Assembly (NCBI GenBank): GCA_014529385.2
Contig: CM043964.1
Location: 131,419,420 to 131,483,419 of the forward strand
DNA from: Adiantum capillus-veneris
Lineage: Eukaryota; Streptophyta; Polypodiopsida; Polypodiales; Pteridaceae
Length of the DNA stretch: 64,000 nucleotides
Reading direction: 5' to 3'
Shown: piece by piece, positions 16,269-27,805 of the stretch
Position numbering within the stretch: the stretch's first letter is position 1
How the letters are laid out: every line of letters starts with the position of its first letter
Program-made: the position numbers and the translations under genes
Notes under the pieces: generated by a model
Databases searched by the model: none
Seen by the model: only the letters and a program-made list of their open reading frames with translations
What the model was told of the DNA's origin: nothing

Positions 16269-17660
16269 CTAAAGCTCGAAGAACAGGGCTGGGACAGTCT
16301 CTGAACAAGCCCTGACTGAGATGAGAACCTCCAGTCGTGTGAAGGCTCCCATCCATCGGGGTGCTACTGGCTCGAGAGGCGTGAGCCACTCAGCTGGAAC
16401 TGACTCTGAGATGTCCCGACACATGCTCTGAACCCCTCTCATGCCCTGTAGCTGGACAGCTTGCACCTCCTCTGACAAACCTGTGAACTCTAGCCAGTCA
16501 CCTAAAGAGCGCGTTGGACCTGCTGCCATGGGACCCCAAGAAACATGAGGCCTACTCCCAACCAAGTGGCCTCTCTAAGTGCTAACCATGGGGTTCCAGA
16601 CGAGGGGCTGTCGTAGGCGCTCCTCCGTGCATGTCGGTTGTCTCTGCTCTAGGCCACGTCGTAAGAGCTCCCAAGAACGAAGCAAACTCACAGCGAATCG
16701 GTCCTCCAGTCTCCTGCTCAAACCAACTCGGTGCAACTCTGTAAAGATCCATCTGGTCGAAGGTTGCCAAGGGCCTCCTAACTGAGGCACCCTGGCATGA
16801 AGCCTTTGCAGCAAGAACTCTTTCCAGGGCTCCTCGCCTGGAAGAAGTCCTCTGACGACGAACTTCCCAAGAAGGGCTCTGCTCTGCTGTGCTGGATCAA
16901 TGATCCCAAGACCTCCCTGAGAACAAGGAAGTGTGATGACCGACCAAGCCACCTTGGCTCGGGCAATCTGAGTGTCGCGACCTGACCAAAGGAAGTTCCT
17001 GATCAGCCTCTCTACCTGGCTGATACAAGAACTCGAGAAGATCCAGCAAGAAGTGATGTACCACATAGTTGCCAACAACACCTGGTTTGCAACTACTACT
17101 CTACCAGCCAGCGAAAGTCGTGCTGAGCTCCAATGTAACAGCTTTCTCCTGATGGACAGGAGAAGAGGAGCAATCTGCTGCTCGGGGGACAAATCCAAAC
17201 CAACCTGACAACCCAAGTATCGAACTGCAGTCCCTGGGGGAATCCACCTGAAACCCTCTCCTGGCATCCACTCTGGCACATGAGCACTGCCAACCAACAA
17301 ATCCACTGTCTTTCTCCAGTTGGTCAGTGCGCTCGATGCACAGCAGAAGGTCTCCAGAGCCTGCCCACACCTGTGTAAATTGGCCTCCTGGCCCTCTAAG
17401 TACAAGGCCGAGTCGTCGGCAAACTCAGCGTCCAGAAGCTCATCTCCCCGTATAGGGAGTGCTAAGCCCCTCAAACCAACCTGCTGTGACACCAAAAATC
17501 TGCTCATCGCCTCCGCATAGAACAGAAAGAGAAAGGGGGCAAGAGGACAACCCTGTCTGACCGATCGTGTGAGCATGAAGCGCTCACCTCTAACTCTGTC
17601 CAAAGAGCCTCTACCCTCTCTCTGAGTGCTGAGTCCAACAAGACCCGCTCTGGGATGCAA
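16269..17660 (-). pseudogene. LINE ORF2, reverse transcriptase palm/thumb, N-terminal half deleted
   Basis: Palm motifs are clear: VRQGCPLAPFLF (motif B region), EFADDSALYLEG (catalytic ADD, motif C) and, further on, VRYLGCQVG and LSLAGRVVVANQVLL of the thumb. An in-frame TAG at 16575-16577 interrupts it and the frame continues to 16269. The nearest upstream coding sequence is the endonuclease linker ending 'ERVEALWT', only about 15 codons before the RQGC motif. Full-length plant LINE ORF2 has roughly 250-350 residues there, including RT motifs 0, 1, 2 and A, so the first catalytic aspartate is missing. This is a deletion derivative, not merely a point-mutated copy. Confidence 0.85.
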
Positions 17661-18435
17661 AGCATCGTGCTCCCACTCCTCTGCCTGTCTGCCACTGTGA
17701 GGATCACTGGTGCATGGTCCGAGAAGGATATCCCTGCCAGGATGCCCACTGATCCCCCCAAGTCACTGAAGTGGTCACTAGTGTAGAAGCGATCTATCCG
17801 CGATAGATTCACTCCTCCCACTCTGCGGTCCGATCTAGAGAAGGCAAGACTCTCTGGAGGCCTCACAAAGCCAGAATGCTGCCATGTATCCGAGACCCTC
17901 AAAGTCATACACAACCTCTCCCAAGCTGCTAACTCGACTCCATGCACAGTAGCATGGCTGCCTCCAATCCTGTCAACATGTTGAAGTCCCCTCCTACACA
18001 CCAATGGTCAACCTGCGGCAAAGACTCAACAATCTGCGACCAAAAATCTGCACGAGCACTCGCCACATTGGGCGCATAGATGTTCAGGAAGCCCACAAGG
18101 CCACCCTGAACCTGCAAAGTAATCCACTGAGCCCTGCGTGGCACAATAATCCCTCTGCCCACAATGGCCTGCTGCAATGAGTCCGCAATAGTCATACATA
18201 CCCCACCCTGGATGCCTCCAGGTCCAAAAGCAGCTGACCAAAAGGTATCATAACGTCCACGCAAAATCTGACCACATCGCCGAATGCGGCTCTCAAACAA
18301 ATGGTGCTCCTGAAGCATAAGGAGATCAATCTCTCCTCCCACAAGGCAACGCTGAAGCTCCTGACGCAAACGGCCCCGCTGTCGCTGAAACTGGGGCCCA
18401 CCTAATCCCTGCACGTTCCACAAGACGATCCTCAT
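17504..18435 (-). pseudogene. LINE ORF2, APE-type endonuclease domain
   Basis: ORF2 starts at ATG 18435 with MRIVLWNVQGLG, the usual start of plant LINE endonucleases. Visible catalytic or structural motifs are WNVQGLG (Asn), LQEHH (Glu), YAPN, GGDFN (Asp/Asn) and FSDHAP (the SDH triad). The first three and GGDFN are in one frame (to about 17975), and SDH is in the next frame (18004-17504), so a frameshift lies just after GGDFN. In the family this domain nicks target DNA to prime reverse transcription. The frame then runs into a short linker and meets the RT palm almost at once, which shows an internal deletion (see the RT entry). Confidence 0.85.
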
Positions 18436-19134
18436 GGGGAGCGAGAGAGAACAGATGCTGCCGCAGCAGCAAGACGGGCTATCTTCGAGGCAGGCTTGGA
18501 TGGGGAGTAATCCGCATCCGAGAGTCCTCTAGATAGGCGAGCTTGTAGTGAGTGCCTGGCCCAAGTACAAGCAGAGCGAGCCGTGCGTAAAGCAACCTCC
18601 TCTGTCCAGGAGTCCTCATGTATGTATACATAGCAAGGCAAACACTGCGTATCAGCAAAAACGTACACCACAATGTGCCTACATCCTGCTGTGTCTGGGG
18701 GTGTCACCGCAAACTTGGCCAGTGGCCACAAAGTCTACAGCAAATCTGTAACTCCAAGTTCTCCCATGTGGTGAGAGAACTCGAGAACGTGTGTATGCAA
18801 CCATCCCACCACTGAGTCGAGGGACCACTCTGTCTCGGTCCTACCATAGAGGGGAAAGGAGAAACCAACTGCTGAGTTCAAGGCCTCTGTCCCCCTAGCG
18901 GCGAGGAACAGAGCGTGGACCCTGAAGCAGGCTGGCTCGTGGTCTACTGCGGAATCGTCGAGAAAGCGAGTGAATCCGTAATTGAAGAAGTCCCAGCGGC
19001 GTCGGAGGTCAATGCTCGTCAGACCACGAGGGATAGCTGCAAGGGAAGATGTCTGAATCTGCAGAGGGGGCCGCAAGAAGGGCTAACCCTCTTTCGCTAG
19101 GCGACTCGTGGCAAAAGCGGTGCCAAGAGATCTC

Positions 19135-20349
19135 CTAGCCGTCGGCGAGGGACCAGTCTCCTGAGTCGACTGTGGTACTGAAGCAGGAGGAGGGGGAGAA
19201 GGAGCTGGGGGGGCGGAGGAGAAGAGAAGCGGGGTGGGGCGACAGAGACAAGGGGGCGAGGTGGGGAGTGGGCGGGAGCAGAGGGCGGGGGAGGGGATGA
19301 GGAGGAAGAGGGGAAATCTGAAGGTGGGGGGGCTGGTGAGGGTGAAGCGGAAGTGGAGGCTGGCGTAGGGGGCTCCTCCTGCTCAAGAGGACCAAAGCGG
19401 TTTCCCGTGGGAACCCACTACTGCTGAGTAGGCACCTAAGGGCCACTCTGAGTGCTAGGCTGTCGCTGTGGCCCCTAGCGTCGACGGCCACGGGCCTGCT
19501 GCCACCCCTCCTCCGCTGGAGCCCCAGGCTCGGAGGGTGGCTCAGAATCTGTACGCTGTGTCGCTGGCTGAGGCTGTGGCCCAGAGGCTGTGGCCCAGCC
19601 TTGGCAGGCTGGGGCTGAGGCTGAGGTGCAAGTCGTGGCCTCCTCCGTGGACAGGCCTTCGCTAAGTGGCCCATCTGTCTGCAAATGAAGCACTGGTTCG
19701 GGAGACCCAAGTACTCAACACTCTGTCTAAACCAACCCCCACTCACCCGAGGCAGAAGGATGACCTTCGGGAGAGTGTGGGTATCTCTGACCAAAACTCG
19801 AACTGAAGGGATGCCGGCCGCCTTGGCAGCTACTGATGCTGTCGTACGAGGTGTCTCCAGAACAGTCCCGATGGCGGAGCCAATCCTGGAGAGAAGTGGA
19901 AGGTACTCCCTCCGTAAACCCGGAAAGAAGACTGAGATGGGGATGTCTGCCTCCTCTACTAGCACATCCGAAGTCGGGTCAAAACCATGTCGCCACTGTC
20001 GAAAGTGGGCGCGTGATGCTCGGATAGCCAGTGGACTCATAGCTATGACCTTGGAGGCCATCTCGGAAGTCTCGAACTCGATCTGGTAGTACCCCTATCC
20101 GAGGATCTGGACATCCAAAATCTTGCCCACCTCTGCGAGAAGGCGTGCCTGGAGAAGGTCTCGCAGCTCTCCTCTGCTAGGACGGGTGCCGAGAACCTTG
20201 CAGATGGCAGAAGTCGCCTGCAAGCACTCTACCTCTGCGGCAAGGCTCGCTTGCTCTACCGGCTAAAGAGCAAGTCGAATGGTGGGCTCAGCGGGGTCGG
20301 GCGAGGGGGCTTCAGACGCGTCCCTCTGTGGCGGAGCTGGAGCCTCCAT
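19135..20349 (-). pseudogene. LINE ORF1, nucleic-acid-binding protein with CCHC knuckle
   Basis: I place the start at the ATG at 20349, where the reading frame begins MEAPAPP. The frame then contains two TAG stops (20263-20265 and 20095-20097) before the long open part from 20061. The middle resembles the DUF4283-type domain found in plant LINE ORF1 and related gag-like proteins. It is followed by the zinc knuckle CFICRQMGHLAKAC (C-x2-C-x4-H-x4-C). The tail is Pro/Gln-rich; near 19600 the more natural acidic sequence switches frame, which suggests a small indel. ORF1 proteins coat LINE RNA in the ribonucleoprotein. Both stops could be CAG-to-TAG changes, as expected from decay of methylated cytosine. 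ORF2 begins about 700 bases downstream. Confidence 0.75.
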
Positions 20350-20784
20350 CTGTGTCTACTGCTGAGACGAAGAAGCGGGCGGAGAAGAACAATCTGCAAC
20401 CGAGTATGCCGAACACTTGTCCGAAAAAAAGTGTTGCAGAGCCAGGCGCAGAAAACCCTTCGGGGATAATTCGAAACAGGGGGGGGGGGGCGGGAGAAAA
20501 CAGCCAAGGAATGGGGGGGGCAGCGGGCGGGCTAGGGGGCAGCTAGGGGGGAGGGCGGCATGCAGTAGGGGGCACTAGGTGGCGGGCTGGGCTAGGTGGG
20601 GGAAACAGCGCGAAGGCAAGAGGGGGCAGGGGATGCAGCGCGAGGGCGAGGGGGGAGGCAGCGCGGAGGGGTTGGGGGCAGCGCGAGGGCGAGAGAGAGA
20701 AGGGGGGAGAGGGGTAGCGATGGTGCAAGGGGGGGAGCGTGCAGCAGCAGCGAGCAGCCCTTCATACATCTTAATTCCACGCTC

Positions 20785-20802
20785 AGTTATTGATGATTTT
20801 TT
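20785..20802. repeat. Target-site duplication, right copy (LINE)
   Basis: AGTTATTGATGATTTTTT, identical to 15060-15077. Confidence 0.9.
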
Positions 20803-21700
20803 ATTGCTGGAATATGAAAGAGGCTAAATTATAGTGTTGTGATGAGGGTTATGCAAAGCTTCAATGAATGGTTTTACACGGGTCATTTGATAGCCTAAAT
20901 CTATGAGGAACAATGCACAAGAAGACTACGTACGCTTTTGGATTCAACTGGATTCAACTCAAGTGTGTTTGTTTACTAGAGAGTAGCAATAAATGTAAAA
21001 CTTGAGTTTAAACTTTTTGGGGTCCTCTCTCAAGCGAGCACGTGTACGCACACGTGCATGCGCACGCGCGCACACACACAAATAGGCGGAGGAAGAGAGC
21101 ATTATTTGAATATGATTCTCAATCAAATATAAATTCTATGCATTCATTTTATAAAATGATTGGTTACCTTTGGTACTATCTTTTACCTTCACAATCATTC
21201 AATTACTATTGTGTTATACCGTACCAATCTTTGGTGGTAATATGCCACCAATTTGGTACTGTAGTCTCAAATCTTGGTAACTGTGCTAAATGGTTTTAGC
21301 TTATTGTTGTGCATAACTCTTTTGCACGCAGAGTTATAAATCCCATTCTTATTGTGTAATAAGAACCCTTTTTGGTACTTTGAAAAACCTATCGCCTTCC
21401 TCTTTCTTTCTCATCCTCCTCTCCCTTGCTCTCATTGTCTCTCTCCCCTAGCTTCATGTTGTCCTCTTCCTTCCTCTCATCGAGTCTTGAAGAGAAACTA
21501 TTAACCTAGTAAATCCCACTTTTCACTACCTTCAAAGTCACGCTTGTCACCAACTAGTACCAAAGCAGTAGCAAGAAACATTATGTCTACAAAAAGATAA
21601 AGTGCATTAATAAAAATTTTCAGGGGACCAAGATACATGCACAATGATAATTTTTATAAAAATTCCAAAGGAAATGTTCAAGCTTACAAAATCCTTTACA
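20803..21700. other. Noncoding interval
   Basis: No gene seen. Holds an alternating purine-pyrimidine patch of CACGTG/GCGCAC type at about 21038-21081 and three TTTGGTACT words (about 21170-21375), which are the reverse complement of the AGTACCAAA words that fill 24.4-25.3 kb. Confidence 0.5.
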
Positions 21701-21717
21701 CATCAGGGGGGTCAAAG

Positions 21718-22709
21718 CTATACGAATACCCCTCCAAAGATGGCAACGTACAAGGAAATGTCATCCTCGACATCAAACAAGGGTGTGCGGTGGATGTAAG
21801 TAGTGGAAAACTTTTCATCTAGCCACCCACAGATCCATGGAAGAATGACCTCAATAAGATACTTCGGCTTTTTCGGGTCATAATATTTTGGCTCATATGA
21901 CCAAGTGTAGCAGCACGAGTTGTAATCATTATTCAAAGACTTGTATCTCATGTCATCCACAAGGAGGGTTTTTGCTTTATTGAACTGTGGACTCTTGCAC
22001 CACACTCTTCTTAGGAGCTTAAAAAAAATAGGCTTGTGATCGAACTCCTCCGAAATTACTGGCACATCTCTGAGTGTGGGAGCCCACATCTCACATTGAG
22101 ACTGGTAAAAAATATATGTGATAGAGAAACTAAGCAACTAGAATAGCTATACAAATAATAGTACCAAAGCAACAAACACACAAGACCAAAGTAGCAAAGA
22201 ACCAAAGTACAAAACAATAGGAAATTGTGTACACAATACCAAACTCAGTACCAAAGTACCATAGAACAAGAGTACCAAAGACACAAACAATACCAAATTT
22301 TATACACAACAATAAACAATACCAAAAGTACCATATAGTACCAGAGTATATACAAATTAGTAGCAAAGTGCGAAATAGTACTAAAATTAGTAAATCTAGT
22401 TTGGATAAGAAGTCTTTCATCTTCATCAATTTAGGGAAGCAAGCATTCATTATGGTCATCAAATTCTTTTTTTGGCTACATGACCAGAGCATCATGTAGC
22501 ATCACTTCTTCAAGTTGATGATGAAGTCCTTCGCATAAGGTTTGACCACACAATATTTGTATTGAGAGATTGCACACCTCGGGGCCTACATCTTGTGGGA
22601 ATGGGATATTCCACAAATCTTTGGGTTCTTCAACACAATCCTTTAGTAGCACTCCATTGACATCCAAAATAACAAGGTGCCTATCATTCGCCATTACATC
22701 TACCGGCAT
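21718..22709 (-). pseudogene. FCP1/NIF-type HAD phosphatase-like gene fragment
   Basis: The first piece (22709-22430) begins MPVDVMANDR and has LVILDVNGVLLKD, the place of the HAD nucleophile motif. In classic FCP1/SCP phosphatases this is DxDx(T/V); here it is DVNGV, so the second Asp is Asn, as in some plant relatives. After a frameshift near 22580, minus-strand sequence resembling 'KPYAKDF' and 'MMLWSC' continues the FCP1 homology domain. A second exon starts at 22101 after a good acceptor (TTTTACCAG) and has the late-domain hallmarks FDHKPIFFK, RRVW and TLLVDDMRYKSL (the paired Asp of the HAD fold). The family removes phosphate from RNA polymerase II tails or other serine/threonine substrates. 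The frameshift and missing Asp make activity unlikely. Confidence 0.6.
22140..22410. repeat. AGTACCAAA word cluster inside the FCP1-like intron
   Basis: Repeated, loosely spaced (A)GTACCAAA and CAAAGTA words, the same as in 24440-25320. They lie between the two FCP1-like exons. Confidence 0.6.
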
Positions 22710-23111
22710 CGATGCATCCGTTCATTCTTCATTTAGCCACCAAATGTCCCTAGTTGTAGTACCACTAAACTATATGAGTAGAAGAACATAGCCTTTTTGC
22801 AATAGCAAAGTTGGACATTGCTAGGTACCATAAAAGTTTACCAATTTTTGACACTTGGACATGACCGTTTAGGTCATGATAGTTCACAAACACATTGACA
22901 TTTGCAAAGAGTAGAGTGACATAACACCAAACGCATTGACATAAGCAAAATGGGTTGGTATTTCATATTAAGCCAGAATCAAGTACAAAATGCTATCACA
23001 ATAGCTAATTCTTGTAGGTTTGCAGCTTGAGGCAATGACTAACAGGACGCTTTCTAGATTTCACATTGAAGAGTTTTGAGAGGATGCTTGAGTCAATGCA
23101 ATCACCTATTT

Positions 23112-24424
23112 CTAAGGGTGTCGCATTTGGTGTCTACATTTGCCCTCCCCCAAACATTTGGCCTCCTCTGCGCCTTTAGCCGTCTCTGTACCTTTAGCCC
23201 CTTTGGCCTTGTCCATGCCAAAAGCCTCCTTCGAGCCTTTGGGATCCTTGGCACCTACAGCCTCTTGTGCACTTTTAGCAGGTTCCATAGTCCACTTTGC
23301 CCTCTTCCTCCTCCTTTTACCCACCTTCTCCTCTGTAAATTTTGATGTTGTATCCAAAAACTCTGCCGCCAAGAGAAATTCAACTGCCACCTCTTCAGCC
23401 GGAATTTCTACGTTGATCTTCTCACCTTGGTCAATCTCCATTTTGGAAACTTCCTCAATCGGATCAGTTCTTCCCTTTTGTTTCTCCTGCTACCCCCTTC
23501 TCTCTTTACCCTATTTAACCCTCTCTTGCACTTCGTCTTTCAGCTGCTCTTCTCCAAGCTAGAGTCCACAGTGCCCTCATCCCCTTTCCCTTTCACTATG
23601 CTGGCATCAAGATCTTGTAGCATATCTTGTACTTCACCATCATGTACTTCAGCTTTCAGTCGATCTTCTCTCAAGCTTGAATCTAAGTAGGCTCATCCCC
23701 TTTCCCTTCCACTCTGCTAGCATCAAGGTCTTGCAATAGAGGCCTGCACTTTAGATTTCAGTTGATCTTCTCCCAAGCTTGAGTCTACAGCAGGCTCAAC
23801 CCCTTTCCCTTCCACTGTGCTGGCATCAAAGTCTTGTAGCATTTCCTACACTGACTTGTGAGGATCTTCCTGGAACATGTGAGTCGCATCTGACTTGCTA
23901 TGACCACGGAGATCCTTCCAATCCACTGGGTGTTTTCATGGGTGTCCGCACCAAAATATCCTCTACCTACATATACATGAAGATGAAAGACAAAATTAGA
24001 TCATCAATTCAAATGAATATAAGCATAGTGTCCAACACAACACCCCACTTACTCTTCAATATAATGACCTCCTCCCTGACACCCAGGCCTTTGCCTCCAA
24101 AGGGATTGTGGTGTTGCAATGTTCCTTCACACAAATATCTTTTGTTCTCAACATAGTGGCAAAACACAGTGCATGATATTGATGTTGGTAGGAAAGCATG
24201 CAGGTACCAGCCACGTAAGAAGCCTCCAAAGCCTCCCCATAGGAAACAGAAGTACCAAACACGTGAATTGTGTTTTCAATGTCCACAATATGAGGCCTTG
24301 GAAACAATGTGTATGCCATCTCCCTCTTCACATCAGCACACAACTTGCATAAAAAATTGTAATGGTTTTGGTTTTCCAGGCACTCATTGTAGAGCTTGGC
24401 ATATTCCATCTGCAAAACAGACAT
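23112..24424 (-). pseudogene. Unidentified minus-strand coding region upstream of the FCP1-like exons
   Basis: Three coding-like stretches precede the FCP1 part on the same strand. The first (24424-24056) starts MSVLQMEYAKLYNECL and has a stretch 'YTLFPRPHIVDIENTIHVFG' that I do not recognise. The second (about 23930-23540) is a tandem repeat of roughly 100-117 bp whose translation carries LQD(L/F)DAS and EGKGDEP words, broken by stops. The third (23441-23112) is Lys/Ala/Glu-rich and probably disordered. They may be the N-terminal part of the gene that ends in the FCP1-like domain. That link rests only on strand, order and spacing. Confidence 0.35.
23540..23880 (-). repeat. Three-copy coding-type repeat
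   Basis: The plus strand shows AAGCT(T/A)GA(G/A)TC at 23556, 23673 and 23775, each followed by CCCCTTTCCC and then GCTGGCATCAAG or a close variant. The periods, 117 and 102 bases, are multiples of three, consistent with a protein repeat. Confidence 0.65.
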
Positions 24425-24439
24425 ACTCTATTAACTTAT

Positions 24440-25320
24440 CTACCATAAAAAACAATTAATAAGGAACATCACATGCAGTACCAAAACAATATAAAAAACA
24501 ATACCAAAATAGAACCAAAACAGTACGTAATAACTTGTAGCAAAAATATTCCAAACCAGTACCAATTCACCAAAATAGTTCAAATAGTACCAAATGAAGC
24601 ATAGTAAGCACAAAAAAAAACCCAAAGATAGAACCAATATAGCACCCAAGACATATTTAGCAGTGCCTAAATAGTACCAATGCAGCATCAAAATATTTTC
24701 AAATAGCACCAAAAGTACTAGAGACATTAACAACATAGTACCCAAGTCATACAGTACTCTATAAGACCAAAAAATATGTGACTAAAAAGTACCAAAGCAA
24801 TACCAAAGGAGGTGAAAAACAACACCAAATGAACAAAAAAGCACCCAGAGTACCGAGGATTGTGCCAACATAGCATCTAGTGCAAAACAAAATGTACATT
24901 GTATGAGTAGCCAGAAGTACCAAATCAGTACCAAAATAGTCCAATGGAGTACCAAATGTAATAAATAAGCACTAAAATTTGTCAAGGAAAGTATCAACAG
25001 AGCACCTAGTGTTTTAAAAAGTACCCAAACAGTTATATAAAGTAGCAATACAAATTAAAAAAACCAAAGCACTATAAAAATATTTCAAAAAAGTACTAAA
25101 ATAGTTCTAGAAAGTACAAGAACAAGTTCAAAATAGTTCTTAAGCTTACCAAATGAACAAAAATGCAGCAAAAAAACCATGGATTGTGCCAACATAGCAC
25201 CCAAGACAAAATCGCCAGTACACTATAAGACTCAAAATTTAGTAACAAGAAAGTACAAAAGTAGGTCAAGAAAGTATCAAATGAAATAAACCATAAAGTA
25301 ACAACAAAAATCTTCAGGCC
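24440..25320. repeat. Degenerate AGTACCAAA word array
   Basis: Around two dozen copies of AGTACCAAA or one-base variants at irregular 15-60-base spacing in AT-rich DNA (for example near 24478, 24587, 24787, 24918, 24931, 24950). No gene is visible on either strand. Confidence 0.7.
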
Positions 25321-25373
25321 ACTTAAATTCTCTTGAGGAGTACAAGTGACACCTCCAAGTAATCTTTCAAGTT

Positions 25374-27500
25374 GTGAGAGAGAATAAGATTTTCATTAAT
25401 CAAAAGAAAAGTGAATTGTTCCTACAAGAGATTCAATATTTAGGTCACATTATCTCTCAAGAGGGTATATGTATGAATCCATCAAAGTTGGAGGTAATAA
25501 AATCATGGCCTAATCCAAGGAATCTACATGAGCTAAGAAACTTTATTGGTATGTGTGCATACTATAGACGATTCATAGCAAAATTCTCTCAAATAGCGTG
25601 ACCATTGCATGACTTAACAAAGAAAAACGTTAAATATTCATGGACTGCTAAAGAAAAAAATGCTTTTGACAAGATCAAAGAGAAGCTTACCTCCCAACCA
25701 GTCCTTATGCTTTTGGATCTCTCGAAGCCATTTGAGATCCAATGTGATGTTTGTGGTGATTGCCTTGGAGCAGTTTTGCTTCAAGAAGGGCCTGCCATAG
25801 CATATGAGAGCCAAAGGCTTAATGCCGATGAACGGGTCTTTGGCATATATGAAAAAGAGCTTTTAGCTATTCTACATGCCCTAGACACATGGAAACACTA
25901 TCTCTTGGGGGCTCCATTCATCCTACGAATGTATCACAAAGTCTCAAGTACTTCATGATGCAAACCAAGCTTTCTGACAAACAAATGAGGTGGGCAAATT
26001 TTCTTTTGCAATTTAAATTCATATTGCTCACAGTGCTGGCAAGCACAATCAAGTGGTCGATGCACTTTCACAACAACCAAGGATAAATGTGGTGTCTATA
26101 GCAGCTCACAATGATGTATCTTTTATGATAGATGAGTATGCTACTCACCAAGACTTTAAGTAGGTAATACAGCCTTTGCATTAGGGAAGAAAAAAAGGAC
26201 CATTCATCTTGAAGGATGGTTATCTTCCAAACGAAAATAGGCTATGTGTTACTCACCAATACAATAAGAAAGTCATGTATGGATCCCATGCTTCTCCTTA
26301 TGCGGGGCAAAGAGGGATTTTATAATCTACTCTTCAAGGAGTAGAAATTTATTTCTGTTGGTCTACCATGAAAAGTAAACATACGAGAGTATGTTTCAAA
26401 ATGCGTGGTATACCAAAAATTGAAATCTGATTGAGGGAAGCAACTTGGATTGTTTCAGTTGACAGGCTTAGCAAGAAAACACACTCTAGGCCTGTAAAAA
26501 AGACTAATAAGGCACATCAAATGGCAATGTCCCTCTTTAGATCTCAAATTTTCAAGTATGATGGCTTGCCAACATCCATAGTGCCGGACAAAGATCCTGG
26601 AATGACCAATAATTTCTAGAAGGCTCTCTTTGAGAATCTAGGAAGTAGATTAAATTTGTCTTTCGGCCTATCATCCACAAACGGATGACCAAAGTGAAAT
26701 AACTAATCTAATGATTCTTGAATCTACTAAAAGCCTATGTCATGGAGGTATATCAATGTTCTCAATGAGAGAAGTACCTACCTCTTATAGAGTATGCGTA
26801 CAATGACATTGTATATACTTCTATGGGGAAAGCACCTTTTGAGGTTAAAGAGGGAAGATCCAAAAGTCCCTCACTACTTAAAGTACATGGGAAGATCTTC
26901 GCTCTGCTGATGAATATAGCTGAGACTCACAAGAATATTTTCCAAAGATTAAAGAGGTTATATCCATCTCAAAGAAAAGTAAAAAAGGGCTGCTGCTAAT
27001 AAGCACAAAAGAGCCTTAACCTTTAAGAAAAATGATTGACTCTTGCTAAAGTTTCTCAAGGCTCGTCCTACGAGCCACCCAAGAGTATTATGCTAAACTA
27101 GCAAAAAGATACTATGGTCCTTTTTAAATTCTTAATCCAATCAATGAGATGGATTATCAATTAAAGTTGCCCAACCATTGGATCATTCACAATGCTAACC
27201 ATGTGAACCTACTCAAGCCTTACAAAGGAGAGCCACCAAAAGAACTAATAATGGAGGACCCGCCAGAGATCGAAGGTCAAGAAGAGGTGTTGCAGCCCAA
27301 ATTGATTCTTCGACATGAAGACAAGGTACTAATAAATGATAATGTCATCCAATGATATCTTGTTAAGTTTAAGAATTATCCTTTTAAAGATGCTATATGG
27401 ATACAAGGAACCTAGGTTAAGGATAATATGAACCTTGTTAATGCTTACAATGCTACACTAGGCAAGCAAATGAAAAAGCATTTTCAATGAACAATGTTTT
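25374..27500 (+). pseudogene. 5'-truncated Ty3/gypsy chromovirus pol
   Basis: Homology to pol starts inside the RT connection: YLGHIISQEG and LRNFIGMCAYYRRFI (25374-25601). RNase H follows (25605-25958), with FEIQCDVCGDCLGAVLLQ and YEKELLAILHAL. The integrase zinc finger and core are broken into several frames: 26431-26619 has VDRLSKKTHSRPVKKT and GLPTSIVPDKDP. The integrase C-terminal segment is at 27149-27355. Past the TGA at 27353-27355 the frame continues with a chromodomain-like YLVKFKNYPFKDAIW, which marks it as a chromovirus. Gag, protease and the RT catalytic core are missing. A related copy lies inverted at 29068-30960. Confidence 0.85.
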
Positions 27501-27805
27501 TGTCTTATAAGACTCATTCTCTTTCTTTTATTGTGCACAAAAATTAAGAAGTATGCATGTTTAGGATCATGTTTGTGGTTACAACGTCTCCCAAACACCA
27601 AGTAGAACTTGTCACTCTACTTTGGAAGTATGATATGGACTAAAGAGAAGACAGGCTTGTAGTAGCTAAGTCTCTCGAGCACCAAATGGATTAGTCATCC
27701 ATTTTGGAATGATGTTGTAGGGTAAAAAGGGATCCTCTTCCCACTAAGAAACATGGACTAATGACTAGGCTTTATCTTCTCTACCTCAGAGTCGAGGACG
27801 ACTAT

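Larger units (their letters stand above)
15078..20784 (-). mobile_element. L1-type LINE with 18-bp target-site duplication, internally deleted
   Basis: The sequence AGTTATTGATGATTTTTT occurs at 15060-15077 and again at 20785-20802, directly bounding a minus-strand LINE. The T run at about 15072-15080 is the complement of its poly(A) tail. Order on the minus strand: C-rich 5' UTR (about 20760-20350), ORF1 (20349-19135), ORF2 endonuclease (18435-17504), RT palm and thumb (17660-16269), zf-RVT (15915-15616) and a C-terminal piece (15596-15255). Both ends are present, but the RT N-terminal half is missing and several stops and frameshifts occur, so it cannot move by itself. Confidence 0.9.

Noticed and set aside
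21038-21081. Alternating CACGTG/GCGCAC stretch as a regulatory G-box cluster
   Set aside because: It is part of a degenerate (CA)n-type tract without a nearby gene start.
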